DNA of 64,000 bases from an uncultured Prevotella sp. (lineage in GTDB: Bacteria > Bacteroidota > Bacteroidia > Bacteroidales > Bacteroidaceae). The position numbers and the translations under genes were made by a program. Positions within the stretch are counted from its first letter, which is position 1. Each line of letters begins with the position of its first letter. Below the pieces are notes generated by a model. That model saw only the letters and a list, made by a program, of their open reading frames with translations, ran no database searches and had not been told where the DNA came from. The stretch covers positions 1 to 64,000 of the forward strand of contig ONCJ01000001.1 in assembly GCA_900316295.1 (NCBI GenBank), in the 5' to 3' direction. Below are positions 25,450-35,400 of the stretch, one piece after another.

Positions 25450-27750
25450 ATGTCCCATCTCCCAGCATTAGTTACCGACCTTGCCTTAATCCTCATCGTA
25501 GCAGGTATCGTGACTCTTGTCTTCAAGCGTCTCAGGCAGCCGTTGGTATTGGGATATATCGTGGCAGGCTTCCTCGTTTCGCCCCACATGCCATATACCA
25601 TGTCTGTGGTCGATAGCAATAATGTACAGACATGGGCTGACATCGGCGTAATGTTTCTACTTTTCTCCCTCGGACTTGACTTCTCGTTCAAGAAAATCAT
25701 GAAGATGGGAGCCTCACCCATCATTGCAGCATGTACTATCATCTTCTCTATGATGATGCTGGGCATCTGTACTGGCAAGGTCTTCTTATGGAGTAAGATG
25801 GATTGCATTTTTCTTGGTGGCATGCTCGCCATGTCATCCACCACCATAATCTACAAGGCATTCGATGACATGGGGCTACGCCAACAGAGTTTTGCCAGCA
25901 TGGTGATGAGTGTACTCATACTCGAAGACATACTCGCCATCGTTATGATGGTGATGCTCTCGGCCATTGCCAGTGGCGACAGTCCAGATGGCGGTCAGAT
26001 GGCAGGCAGCATCCTACGCATAGTATTCTTCCTCGTGTTATGGTTTGTGGTAGGCATCTTCCTCATACCACTGTTCCTACGCAAGTCGCGCCGACTAATG
26101 ACTGGCGAGACGCTGCTCATCGTTAGCCTTGGGCTCTGCTGCCTAATGGCAGTCATTTCTACCGAGGTAGGCTTCAGTTCAGCCTTCGGAGCCTTCGTCA
26201 TGGGCAGCATCCTTGCTGAGACTGTCGAAGCCGACAAGATTATTCGACTGGTAGAGCCAGTGAAGAATCTTTTCGGAGCAATCTTCTTCGTGTCGGTGGG
26301 CATGCTGGTCGACCCTGTGATATTAGGCAACTACGCCCTACCCATCATCATAATCACCACCGTCATTCTGCTCGGACAATCAATACTTGGCACACTGGGC
26401 TATCTTCTTGGAGGCCAACCACTGAAGACCGCCATGCGCTGCGGTTTCTCTATGGCACAGATTGGCGAGTTTGCCTTCATCATCGCCTCGTTGGGATTGT
26501 CTCTGCATGTTATCAGTGATTTCCTTTATCCCGTGGTTGTTGCAGTATCGGTTATTACCACATTTCTCACACCTTATATGATACGTGCCTCAGTGCCTGC
26601 CTATCAGTTCCTGTCTGTCCACATACCCAAGACGTGGCTACGTCGTATGAACCATCTTTCTGCAGGCACACCCAAGACAGCCACCACAATCAGCAACTGG
26701 CATAGGCTCCTCACCTCAATGGCTGTCAACACCATCGTCTATTCCATCCTCTCTTTCGCCGTAACAGCCCTGTCATTTACCTTCCTTCAGCCACTCTTCC
26801 AGCGTCTGTTTGCTGGCATCACAGGCAGTTGGGCACTCCTCAACGTACGATGGTCGATGGCAGACATTCTGTGTGCCATTGTCACAATTCTGCTCATCTC
26901 GCCATTTCTTCGTAGCATCATCATGAAGAAAAACCATAGCGACGAGTTTAGAGCCCTGTGGACGGAGAGTCGTCTCAACCGTCTGCCTCTCTTTTTCACA
27001 GTCCTTGTGCGCATCGCAATTGCAGCCTTCTTCGTATTCTATATCGTCAACCACCTCTCTCATTTCCGCAATGCCATCATCGTGGCGATAGCTCTGACAG
27101 CCATCACCCTCATGATACTTTCGCGCCGCCTCAAACATCGCAGCATCAAGCTCGAAAGGATGTTTGTGCTCAACCTGCGTTCTCGTGAAATTGAGGCACA
27201 AGTCAGAGGTCGGAAGCGACCACTCTATGAAGGTCATTTGCTCGATCGTGACATCCACATCAGTGAGTTCATGATACCCGAAGAGTCGACATGGGCAGGT
27301 AAACCACTCTCCCAACTACGCATCGGCACCCGTTTCGGAGTCCACGTGAGCAGTATCCTGCGTGGCAGCCGTCGCATCAACATCCCTGGTGGTGACAATG
27401 TGCTCTTTCCCAACGACAAGATAGAAGTTATTGGCAATGATGAGCAGCTGGCTCGTCTTGGCAGTGCGATAGCTAATGAGACATATCAAGAAGATCCAGA
27501 CATTGAAAAACGACAGATGCACCTACGTCAGCTCGTCATAAGCCCTACCAGCCCGTTTGTTGGTAAGACTATTGCCGAGAGCGGAATCCGTGACAAATTG
27601 GGATGCATGGTTGTAGGCGTCGAAGCAGGACAGAAGAACCTCACTATGGTCAGTCCCACACGCATTCTACGCAAGGGCGACATCATCTGGATTGTAGGCG
27701 AAGAAGAGTCTCTACGAACGGTACAGACGTATCAAGAAACACGGAAATAG
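25450..27750 (+). CDS. Monovalent cation:proton antiporter with RCK domains (CPA2/Kef type)
   Basis: About 12 membrane helices of the Na/H-exchanger fold occupy residues 5-390 (GYIVAGFLVSPHMPY, LLFSLGLDFSFKK, AMSSTTIIYKAFDD, MAQIGEFAFIIASLG). Further helices follow, then two cytoplasmic RCK_C (TrkA-C) domains between about 600 and 766 (RIGTRFGVHVSSILRG... FPNDKIEVIG; GIRDKLGCMVVGVEAG... GDIIWIVG). It is likely a potassium or sodium/proton antiporter controlled by ligand binding to the RCK domains. The ABC transporter gene follows after 19 bases. Confidence 0.9.
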   Translation: MSHLPALVTDLALILIVAGIVTLVFKRLRQPLVLGYIVAGFLVSPHMPYTMSVVDSNNVQTWADIGVMFLLFSLGLDFSFKKIMKMGASPIIAACTIIFSMMMLGICTGKVFLWSKMDCIFLGGMLAMSSTTIIYKAFDDMGLRQQSFASMVMSVLILEDILAIVMMVMLSAIASGDSPDGGQMAGSILRIVFFLVLWFVVGIFLIPLFLRKSRRLMTGETLLIVSLGLCCLMAVISTEVGFSSAFGAFVMGSILAETVEADKIIRLVEPVKNLFGAIFFVSVGMLVDPVILGNYALPIIIITTVILLGQSILGTLGYLLGGQPLKTAMRCGFSMAQIGEFAFIIASLGLSLHVISDFLYPVVVAVSVITTFLTPYMIRASVPAYQFLSVHIPKTWLRRMNHLSAGTPKTATTISNWHRLLTSMAVNTIVYSILSFAVTALSFTFLQPLFQRLFAGITGSWALLNVRWSMADILCAIVTILLISPFLRSIIMKKNHSDEFRALWTESRLNRLPLFFTVLVRIAIAAFFVFYIVNHLSHFRNAIIVAIALTAITLMILSRRLKHRSIKLERMFVLNLRSREIEAQVRGRKRPLYEGHLLDRDIHISEFMIPEESTWAGKPLSQLRIGTRFGVHVSSILRGSRRINIPGGDNVLFPNDKIEVIGNDEQLARLGSAIANETYQEDPDIEKRQMHLRQLVISPTSPFVGKTIAESGIRDKLGCMVVGVEAGQKNLTMVSPTRILRKGDIIWIVGEEESLRTVQTYQETRK

Positions 27751-27769
27751 CACTTATTTTATTCTCAAA

Positions 27770-30529
27770 ATGAAAAACTGGACAATACTTGCGACCACCT
27801 TATTATTGACAGGATGCAGTTCGTTAGCGAACAACGTGGCTGAAAGTTTCCACAACAACCTGATAGTAGAAGACCGCTATAGGATGATTCTCGACGGTCT
27901 GCAGGTGACGCTCCTCATCACCTTCTGCGCTGCTGTCCTCGGTACCTTGTTGGGTGGACTGGTATGCTGGATGCGTATGAGTCGTCGAGCGTGGCTGCAA
28001 AAGGTGGCAAAAGTGTATATCGACCTTATGCGTGGCACGCCCGTACTGGTATTGCTCATGCTGATGTTCTATGTAGTGCTGGCTCCTATTAATGCCACAG
28101 GAATCGTAGTAGCCATCATCACCTTTGCCATGAATACATCTGCTTATATCAGCGAGATGCTGCGCACCACTATCTTGGGCATTGATCGCGGACAGACGGA
28201 GGCGGGTCTGGCATTAGGATTCACCAGCAGACAGACGTTCTTCCGCATCATCCTGCCACAGGTTATCAAGGCAGTGATGCCAGTCTATCAAGGCGAGGTC
28301 ATCAGTCTGCTGAAGGGTACGAGCATTGTGGGCTATATTGCTGTGTCCGACATGACACGTGCCTCCGACCTGATACGCTCACGAACGTTCGATGCTTTCT
28401 TCCCACTCATCCTCACAGCCATCATCTACTTCCTTGCGGCATGGCTCATCGGCTTATTGCTCCAGTCACTGGTACAACGTAAGCGCATGAAGGCATTCAT
28501 AGCTGCTATATTATTGCTGGCGATGGCAGCGCTGGGTTATCATCCGTCTGAGCCAACAGCTGTTGTAGCCGACAACAACACGCCCGAAGTCTTCAACGCA
28601 TTGAAAGGAAAGCGTGTGGGAGTCGTTATCGGAAGCATTCAGGACATTACCATCACAAAGAATGCTCCCGAAGCCAATATCATGCGCATGACAAATTACA
28701 CCGACATCCTGGAAGCCCTGAAGAATGGTAAACTGGATGTAGCTGGTAGTGAAAGTCTCACCTTGACATTCAACAAGGAGGTGGCTGCACAGGTTGACTC
28801 GGTGGATACAGGTCAGAAACCCATACCTGTAGGAGCATGTTTCCGCCATGATAACACAGCCCTACAACAAGATTTCAACAGTTTCTTAGCCGACATACGT
28901 CGCGACGGAACCTATCAAAAGATAATCGACCAATGGCAGGAGGTCGCAGACCCCTCCACTCTTGCCATTCCTCAATCACACGGCACGGGACGTGTCCTTC
29001 ATGTGGCTACATACCCATCCATGCCACCTTTCAACTTCATCAGTGGAGGCAAGCCTTCCGGACTGGAACCAGCCTTCCTGGCAGAGTGGGCTAACCGACG
29101 GGGCTGGCGTCTGGAATATCTCATCATGGACTTCGCCTCACAGATACCAGCTGTACAAACAGGCAAGGCAGACATGGCTATGGGAGCCATATCCATCACT
29201 GAGGAGCGCCAGAAGCAAGTTCTCTTCTCCGATGGTTATTACGATTCACGTATCATGCTCATCACACGTAGGGGTGAGGGCAGTATTCTCACCCACCCTT
29301 CCAAGTCACAGATGCTCACGGCCAAGGAAGGTGAAAAGATGCTCTGGTGGGCTGTACCTCTCCTTATTATAGTAATAGGTGGTGGCGTATGGATGCTCAT
29401 TCGTCGCAAACGCTCTACCAAATCACATTCCGTTCGAAAATCTAACAGCGAGAGTTCCGCAGAGAACCAACCACTCATCCGCATCTCTCACATGAAGAAG
29501 AGCTTCGGTACACTCGACGTACTATGTGACATCAATGCAGACATCCGTCCTGGCGAAGTTATCTCCATCATCGGACCGTCGGGTACAGGCAAGAGCACCC
29601 TCTTGCGATGTCTCAATCTACTGGAGCAGCCTACTGGCGGTAGCATCATTTTCGAAGGTGAAGACATCCTTCAAAAAGGCTATTCTGTCAACATGCTACG
29701 TCAGAAGATGGGCATGGTGTTCCAGAGTTTCAATCTCTTCGAACACAAGACGGTCCTTGAGAACGTCATCTTCGCCCCATGCCAGCTCCGCCATGAGTCA
29801 GAGGCAGAAGCACGCAAAGAGGGCCTCGAGCTACTACGAAAGGTAGGTCTGGCAGAGAAGGCTGACGTCTATCCGTCGAGCCTCTCTGGAGGACAGAAAC
29901 AACGTGTGGCTATCGCTCGTAGTCTTGCCATGAAGCCTGATGTCATTCTTTTCGACGAACCCACATCGGCTCTCGACCCGACAATGGTAGGCGAAGTACT
30001 CAGCGTCATCCGCCAGCTGGCAAAGGAAGGTCTCACCATGCTCATCGTCACCCACGAGATGAAGTTCGCACGCGACGTGAGCACACGTATTTTCTTCATG
30101 TACGACGGATATATACACGAAGACGGATCACCCGAACAGATATTCGAGTCGCCCATCCATAGCGCTACTAAGGCCTTCGTACAGCGCATACGCAAAGAGG
30201 TGTTCGAGGTCGACGGTCCTGACTACGACTTCCTTGGTATGCACTCAGCTATCAACGCCTTCTGTCACAAGTACGGCATCACCGAAAAGCAATCCACAGC
30301 TGATAGCCTATGCGACAAGATGCTTGACGAGGTGATGGCTCAGTACCGCCCCATCACCGTGCGTATCACCCATAGCGAACTGTCGGGTGTCACCGCCCTC
30401 GATTTCATGGTAGAACAAATGACAACCACTCCGCTTAGCGTGGAACAGCGTAACCAGCTGTCTACACTATGCCAACAGGTAGTAGAGGAGCCCACAAGTC
30501 GTGGTTTCCGAGTAAAACTGATAATATAA
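27770..30529 (+). CDS. All-in-one polar amino-acid ABC transporter with permuted binding domain
   Basis: One 919-residue chain holds a whole importer. In order: a lipoprotein-type signal with lipobox LLTGC (Cys16); a HisM/GlnP-type permease (about 45-250) with the EAA motif EAGLALGFTSRQTF; a segment equal to the C-terminal half of a GlnH-like binding protein (about 275-395, LKGKRVGVVIGS to DGTYQKIIDQW); a segment equal to the N-terminal half (about 407-500, LHVATYPSMPPFNF to QVLFSDGYYDSR); one membrane helix (about 523-545); an ATPase (about 569-805) with Walker A GPSGTGKST near 602, LSGGQKQR near 704 and FDEPTSALDP near 728; and about 115 residues of unrecognised C-terminal domain. The final helix brings the chain back inside for the ATPase. 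Uptake of an amino acid is inferred from the domain families. Confidence 0.9.
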   Translation: MKNWTILATTLLLTGCSSLANNVAESFHNNLIVEDRYRMILDGLQVTLLITFCAAVLGTLLGGLVCWMRMSRRAWLQKVAKVYIDLMRGTPVLVLLMLMFYVVLAPINATGIVVAIITFAMNTSAYISEMLRTTILGIDRGQTEAGLALGFTSRQTFFRIILPQVIKAVMPVYQGEVISLLKGTSIVGYIAVSDMTRASDLIRSRTFDAFFPLILTAIIYFLAAWLIGLLLQSLVQRKRMKAFIAAILLLAMAALGYHPSEPTAVVADNNTPEVFNALKGKRVGVVIGSIQDITITKNAPEANIMRMTNYTDILEALKNGKLDVAGSESLTLTFNKEVAAQVDSVDTGQKPIPVGACFRHDNTALQQDFNSFLADIRRDGTYQKIIDQWQEVADPSTLAIPQSHGTGRVLHVATYPSMPPFNFISGGKPSGLEPAFLAEWANRRGWRLEYLIMDFASQIPAVQTGKADMAMGAISITEERQKQVLFSDGYYDSRIMLITRRGEGSILTHPSKSQMLTAKEGEKMLWWAVPLLIIVIGGGVWMLIRRKRSTKSHSVRKSNSESSAENQPLIRISHMKKSFGTLDVLCDINADIRPGEVISIIGPSGTGKSTLLRCLNLLEQPTGGSIIFEGEDILQKGYSVNMLRQKMGMVFQSFNLFEHKTVLENVIFAPCQLRHESEAEARKEGLELLRKVGLAEKADVYPSSLSGGQKQRVAIARSLAMKPDVILFDEPTSALDPTMVGEVLSVIRQLAKEGLTMLIVTHEMKFARDVSTRIFFMYDGYIHEDGSPEQIFESPIHSATKAFVQRIRKEVFEVDGPDYDFLGMHSAINAFCHKYGITEKQSTADSLCDKMLDEVMAQYRPITVRITHSELSGVTALDFMVEQMTTTPLSVEQRNQLSTLCQQVVEEPTSRGFRVKLII

Positions 30530-30543
30530 AAAATTCTCAAAAT

Positions 30544-32343
30544 ATGGAGTCAATAATATTTCTTGGTTTTAATCTCTATGCATGGATTACTATACTGACA
30601 GTACTTTCAATGTTCACCGTATTGTTGTTTACTAAGCTTCGTGCCGACCTGGTGTTTCTTGGTGCCATCGGCATCCTGTTTGTCACAGGTGTTCTCGATG
30701 CCAAGGAAGCCTTCTCGGGTTTCAGCTCTGGTTCGGTGGTTGTCATCGGCGTACTGTTTGTCGTTGTGGCAGGTCTTACACATACAGGTGTACTCCAATG
30801 GATTGTCAAGCACCTCCTGGGTCAGCCCACAGGCTATTCCAAGGCCGTAGTACGACTGATGCTTCCTGTAGCGGCACTCAGTTCGTTTCTCAGTAACACT
30901 ACGGTAGTAGCACTCTTCGTCAACATCGTCAAGATATGGTCGAAGAAGCTGGGCATCTCTCCCTCCAAGCTATTGATTCCACTGAGCTATGCCTCAGGCA
31001 TGGGAGGAGTGTGTACGCTGATAGGTACACCGCCCAACCTGATTATCTCAGGACTCTATGCCGACCATACAGGTCAGTCCATGAACGTGCTGGCAACCAT
31101 GCTACCAGGACTGTTCTGTCTGTGCGTCGGTGTACTCTCCATCATCGCCCTGCGCCGACTGCTGCCCGACCGTAAGGCTCCAGAGTCTGCTTTCGAGGCC
31201 ACTACCGACTATACCGTCGAACTTCTTGTCCCGTCAGACAATCCATATATCGGAAAGAAGATTGCCGATGCTGGTCTCACGGACATTCACGGTGGCAGCC
31301 TCATCGAAGTAATCCATTTCGACGAAGTCATCTCCCCCGTTCATGGCAATGAACCCATCATGGGTGGCGACCGACTGATTTTTGCAGGACAGATAGATGA
31401 GATCCTCGAACTGAAGAAGAGCCACGGCTTTGTCAATGCCGACCACTATATATTCACTATGGATGAAGTCAACAAAGACCGCCAGCTCCACACCGCCTAC
31501 GTCACCTTCGGCAGTAGCCTTATCAACACTTCCATAGGCAACTCAACCTTTGAGAAAGACAACAACATGACGCTCGTAGCCGTAGCCCGCAGAGGCAAGC
31601 GCATCGACGAGTCGCCTCGTGATGTTGTGCTGCAAGCAGGCGACACCTTGCTCTTAGAGTGTTCGCCACAGTTGGATATCAACACCGAGCAGTTGTCCTC
31701 ACAACTGCAGTTCTTCGATTCAGGACAGGTTCCTAATATTGGCAAAAAGACCCTCATATCCACTACCATCATGTTGTTGATGATAGCATTGTCAGCACTC
31801 AATGTCATCCCGCTGCTACAGTGTGCCTTCCTTGCTGCGATGGCTATGCTACTGTTCCGTTGTTGCAACGTCGACCAAGCCATGAAGTCCATCAATTGGG
31901 ACATCCTTATGGTGTTTGCAGGCTCCGTAGTCTTAGGTACCGCCATCCAGAAGACAGGCATCGCCGAGCAGTTAGCGTTCGGCATTCTTGACGTCTGCGG
32001 TTCCAATCCCATCATAGTGATGACAGCCATCTGTCTTGTCGGCACATTCATCACCGAGTTCATCTCCAACACCGCCGCTGGTGCCATGTTCTTCCCCATC
32101 ATGTACGAGGCAGCCGAAAAGCTGGGCTACGAGCCCTACCCCTTCCTCATCGCCTTGATGATTAGCGTCAGCAGTAGCTTCGCCACACCTATAGGCTCGC
32201 CCACCCACATGCTGGTATACGCCCCTGGTGGCTACCGCTTCAGCGACTTCATGCGCATCGGTCTGTTGATGAACTTCATCATCCTTGCCGCCAACATCTT
32301 CATCGTCAACATAATATATCCGCTCACACCGCTCAATCCGTAA
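30544..32343 (+). CDS. SLC13-family permease with RCK domains
   Basis: An ion-transporter/DASS-like membrane domain is split by a cytoplasmic pair of RCK_C domains (about 205-375). Family blocks are SNTTVVALFVNIV, YASGMGGVCTLIGTPPNLI and, near the end, EFISNTAAGAMFFPI and SSFATPIGSPTHMLVY. Substrates in the family are sulfate, phosphate or dicarboxylates; which one is not readable. The start at 30544 (MESIIFLGFN) is chosen because the longer frame begins inside the ABC gene and adds 25 hydrophilic residues. The gene lies 14 bases after the ABC transporter, in one transport operon. Confidence 0.88.
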   Translation: MESIIFLGFNLYAWITILTVLSMFTVLLFTKLRADLVFLGAIGILFVTGVLDAKEAFSGFSSGSVVVIGVLFVVVAGLTHTGVLQWIVKHLLGQPTGYSKAVVRLMLPVAALSSFLSNTTVVALFVNIVKIWSKKLGISPSKLLIPLSYASGMGGVCTLIGTPPNLIISGLYADHTGQSMNVLATMLPGLFCLCVGVLSIIALRRLLPDRKAPESAFEATTDYTVELLVPSDNPYIGKKIADAGLTDIHGGSLIEVIHFDEVISPVHGNEPIMGGDRLIFAGQIDEILELKKSHGFVNADHYIFTMDEVNKDRQLHTAYVTFGSSLINTSIGNSTFEKDNNMTLVAVARRGKRIDESPRDVVLQAGDTLLLECSPQLDINTEQLSSQLQFFDSGQVPNIGKKTLISTTIMLLMIALSALNVIPLLQCAFLAAMAMLLFRCCNVDQAMKSINWDILMVFAGSVVLGTAIQKTGIAEQLAFGILDVCGSNPIIVMTAICLVGTFITEFISNTAAGAMFFPIMYEAAEKLGYEPYPFLIALMISVSSSFATPIGSPTHMLVYAPGGYRFSDFMRIGLLMNFIILAANIFIVNIIYPLTPLNP

Positions 32344-32366
32344 TACAATCCATAAAAGAAAATACA

Positions 32367-32466
32367 GTTTGTATCCGCAAACCATTAGTTTAAGGCCTCA
32401 AACCAACAGTTTGCGGCCTTAAACCAACGGTTTGGGGCCTTAAACCAACAGTTTGAAGCTTCAAAC
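32367..32466 (+). repeat. 100-base five-dyad element, copy B
   Basis: Five GTTT-N8-AAAC dyads with spacers CATTA, CAACA, CAACG, CAACA. It differs from the reverse complement of copy A at only three positions. It fills the space between the stop codons of two convergent genes (32343 and 32472), so a bidirectional termination role is possible. Confidence 0.92.
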
Positions 32467-32471
32467 CTGCC

Positions 32472-35400
32472 TTAGTCTATCATCATCGGACCGCCAAAGC
32501 CACCTCCGCGTGGTGGTCGGCTGCCTGAGCCGCCGCGTCTGCCAGAACCTTCGGGGCGTGGACCCATGCCTGGAGCCGCCGCGTCGAAGTCGGGACGGTC
32601 GCCTCCTCTGCGCTCCTTCATCGCCTCCTTGCCTCCGAAAAGATTGAGGCGGTAGGAAGCCTTGAACATCACGTAGCTGTTGATGCTGTTGTATTCGGTA
32701 TCGGTACGCTGGGTGGCGCTGATGGCTCGGCTGAGATTGCTCTGCTTGTGCAGGATGTCATAGAACTGTACGCTCAGGGTGAGGGCGTTGTTCTTCAGCA
32801 GGCTGTGGCTCACCTGTGCGTTCCATACGAGTTCGTTGGTATTGAGCGAGGCATCGCTATATCCTCGACGACTGTTCTCATGGAGGTCGGTAGAGAGCGA
32901 GGTGCCCCACGGCATCGTCAGGGTGATGTTGGTACCATAGGCAAACTGCCAGGTGTCGAGGTTGTTCGAGCTCTGCAGCTTGTTGCGCGAGTGGGCGTAG
33001 TTGACTGACCCGTCGAGCTCTACCTCGAGCCATGAGTTGCGATAGCTGGCAGAGAGGCGTTCGCCGAGGTTCAGCGAGCGTGTGACATTTTTCTGGGAGT
33101 CGGCATTGCGCATGAGGCTGAGGTAGCCCACATAGTTATTGTATCCGGCTGTGGTAAAGGTGTTGATGTTCCATACTCCTGCCGAGTCGACTGAGGTGTT
33201 GAACATGAAGGCTCCGCTCAGGTCCCAGTTGCCATTGATATTCTCGGGCTGTATGGTACGACCGCCGGTGGTCTCGTCGTAGGTTACCTTGTTGCTGATG
33301 CTGTTGCGTGTGTTGCTGTAGTTGACGAATGCCATGATGCTACGCTGATGGCTCTGCATATATGCGTTATAGAACAGTCGGAAGCGATTGGTGAAGGCGG
33401 GCTTCAGTCCTGGGTTGCCCACCTTGATATTGAGTGGGTCGCTGTCGTCGACGATAGACAGCAGGTCGCTCATCGATGGCTGGGTGGTGGTACCTCGATA
33501 GTTGATGCGCAGCTGGCTCTGCTTGTCAAACTTATAACGGAAGTCGAACGTAGGACTCCAGTTGACAACATGGCGTGTGGTGTCGGTATGCTGGCCCAGA
33601 TAGTCTTGCTTGTAGCGGCTGGTCTGCGGCTGTATCATAATGCCGGCATTAAGTCGATACTTATTGCGGACGAGGCGTATCATGACCTGCATGTCGTGGG
33701 TATAAGTACGATAGTCGGAGTGGCGACTCAGGTCGTGGTCGAGATAGGTGTCCAGGGGACGGTCGAGCAGCGACAGATAGCTGTTCCACGAACGATAGTG
33801 AGGTGTGATGCCGTCGAAGGTGCCTGCGGCTATGTCGGAGAAGTCGTATGTGGAGCGGTCGCTCTTGCTCATGGAGTAGCTGAACTTATAGCTGAACTGC
33901 AGGTAGAGCTTGCGTGCGAGGGGTTCGCTATAGGTGGCTTGCAGGGCATAGTTCCAGCTGTTGGTCGGCATGAGGTTGTAGCGGTTGACCTGATAGAGCG
34001 AGTCGCCCGTATTGAGATAGTTCATCACCTGATACAGGTAGACATCCTGCAGAGATAGTCCGTCTGACTTCTTGTCGTTGTATCCTATGTCGCCACGCAG
34101 GGTCACGTTGCGTCCGTTCTGGTTGAGCTTGCGGTTGACTTGCAACATAGTAGAAGCCTTCTTGGTCTCGCCGTAGGTGATGGAGGTCTGCTTGTTGGTG
34201 TTCACCATCTTGTCCATCTCATCCATCTTCTCTATCGTCTCCTCGCTGAGCGGGTCGTCGCTGTAGTCGTATGGATCTTCATTATATGATGCCGAACGGC
34301 TCACCACATGGCTGTCACTCTTCGACAGCTGCAGATTAGGGCGGAACATGATGTTGGTCATCGAGTCGGGCTGCCACTCCAGACGGTAGCGGAAGTCCCA
34401 GGCATCAGAGCGGCTGAAGGTCTGCGAGCGACTGTTGGAGAAGGCTCCCTGCTTGCTCACGAAGTTCTCTATCGACGTACGTGCGTTGAGGTCGCCGTCA
34501 GAGTGGTTCCACCTCAGGCTACCATCCATCTTCAGTCGGTTGCCGTCATCATAGTTATAGTTGAGTCCCACCATCTTCGCGGCGTTCAGTCCCAGTCGTG
34601 TCTGACCGAAGCCACCACGTGGTCCGCCACCAAATCCCACATCGTTGACATTGTTGGCATCGCCAAAGACCATGAGTCGGTGTTTGGAGTTGAAGTAGGC
34701 TCCCATGAGTTTCTCGGCATAACGTCCCTTAGTGCCTATACCCAGATCGACATTGGCAAAGAGTCCTTTGTTCATACCTGGCTTGATGCCGAAGTCGAGC
34801 ACCGTCTGTTCCTCGCCATCATCTATGCCCGATATGCGCGAGAGGTCGCTCTGCTGGTCGTACGCCTTCACCTTGTCCACTATCGACGTGGGCAGGTTCT
34901 TCAGCGCCGTCTTGGTGTCGCCCGTCATAAACTCCTTGCCGTCGACAAGGATTTTCTTCACTTCCTTACCATTGATCTTGATGGTACCATCGTCGCTCAC
35001 CTCAGCGCCTGGCAGTTTCTTTACCAACGCCTCGATGGTAGAGCCCTCAGGCACTCGATATGCCGAAGCATTATACTGGAATGTGTCTTCCTTGACCACC
35101 ACCTTAGCGGCGCGCCCCGTGACGGTGGTACCCTTGAGCATCACAGCATCGGCACCGAACGTCAGACGACCGAGGCTGACATCCTTGCCATCAGCAATCG
35201 TCACATTATTATATATAGTCTTATATCCCACCGAACTGACCTTCACGATATACTTACCATCTTCAGGCATCTCAACTCTGAAATTTCCGTCATCGTCCGA
35301 CAAGGCACCCGTGACATACGAGCTGTCCTGCCTGAGCACCTGGACAGTAGCAAAAGGCACAGCCTCCTTACTGTCACGATCGTAGAGGGAACCTGTGACT

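Noticed and set aside
30469..30543. Upstream start for the SLC13 permease within the ABC gene
   Set aside because: It adds 25 polar residues before the first membrane helix and overlaps the previous coding sequence; the ATG at 30544 fits the family.
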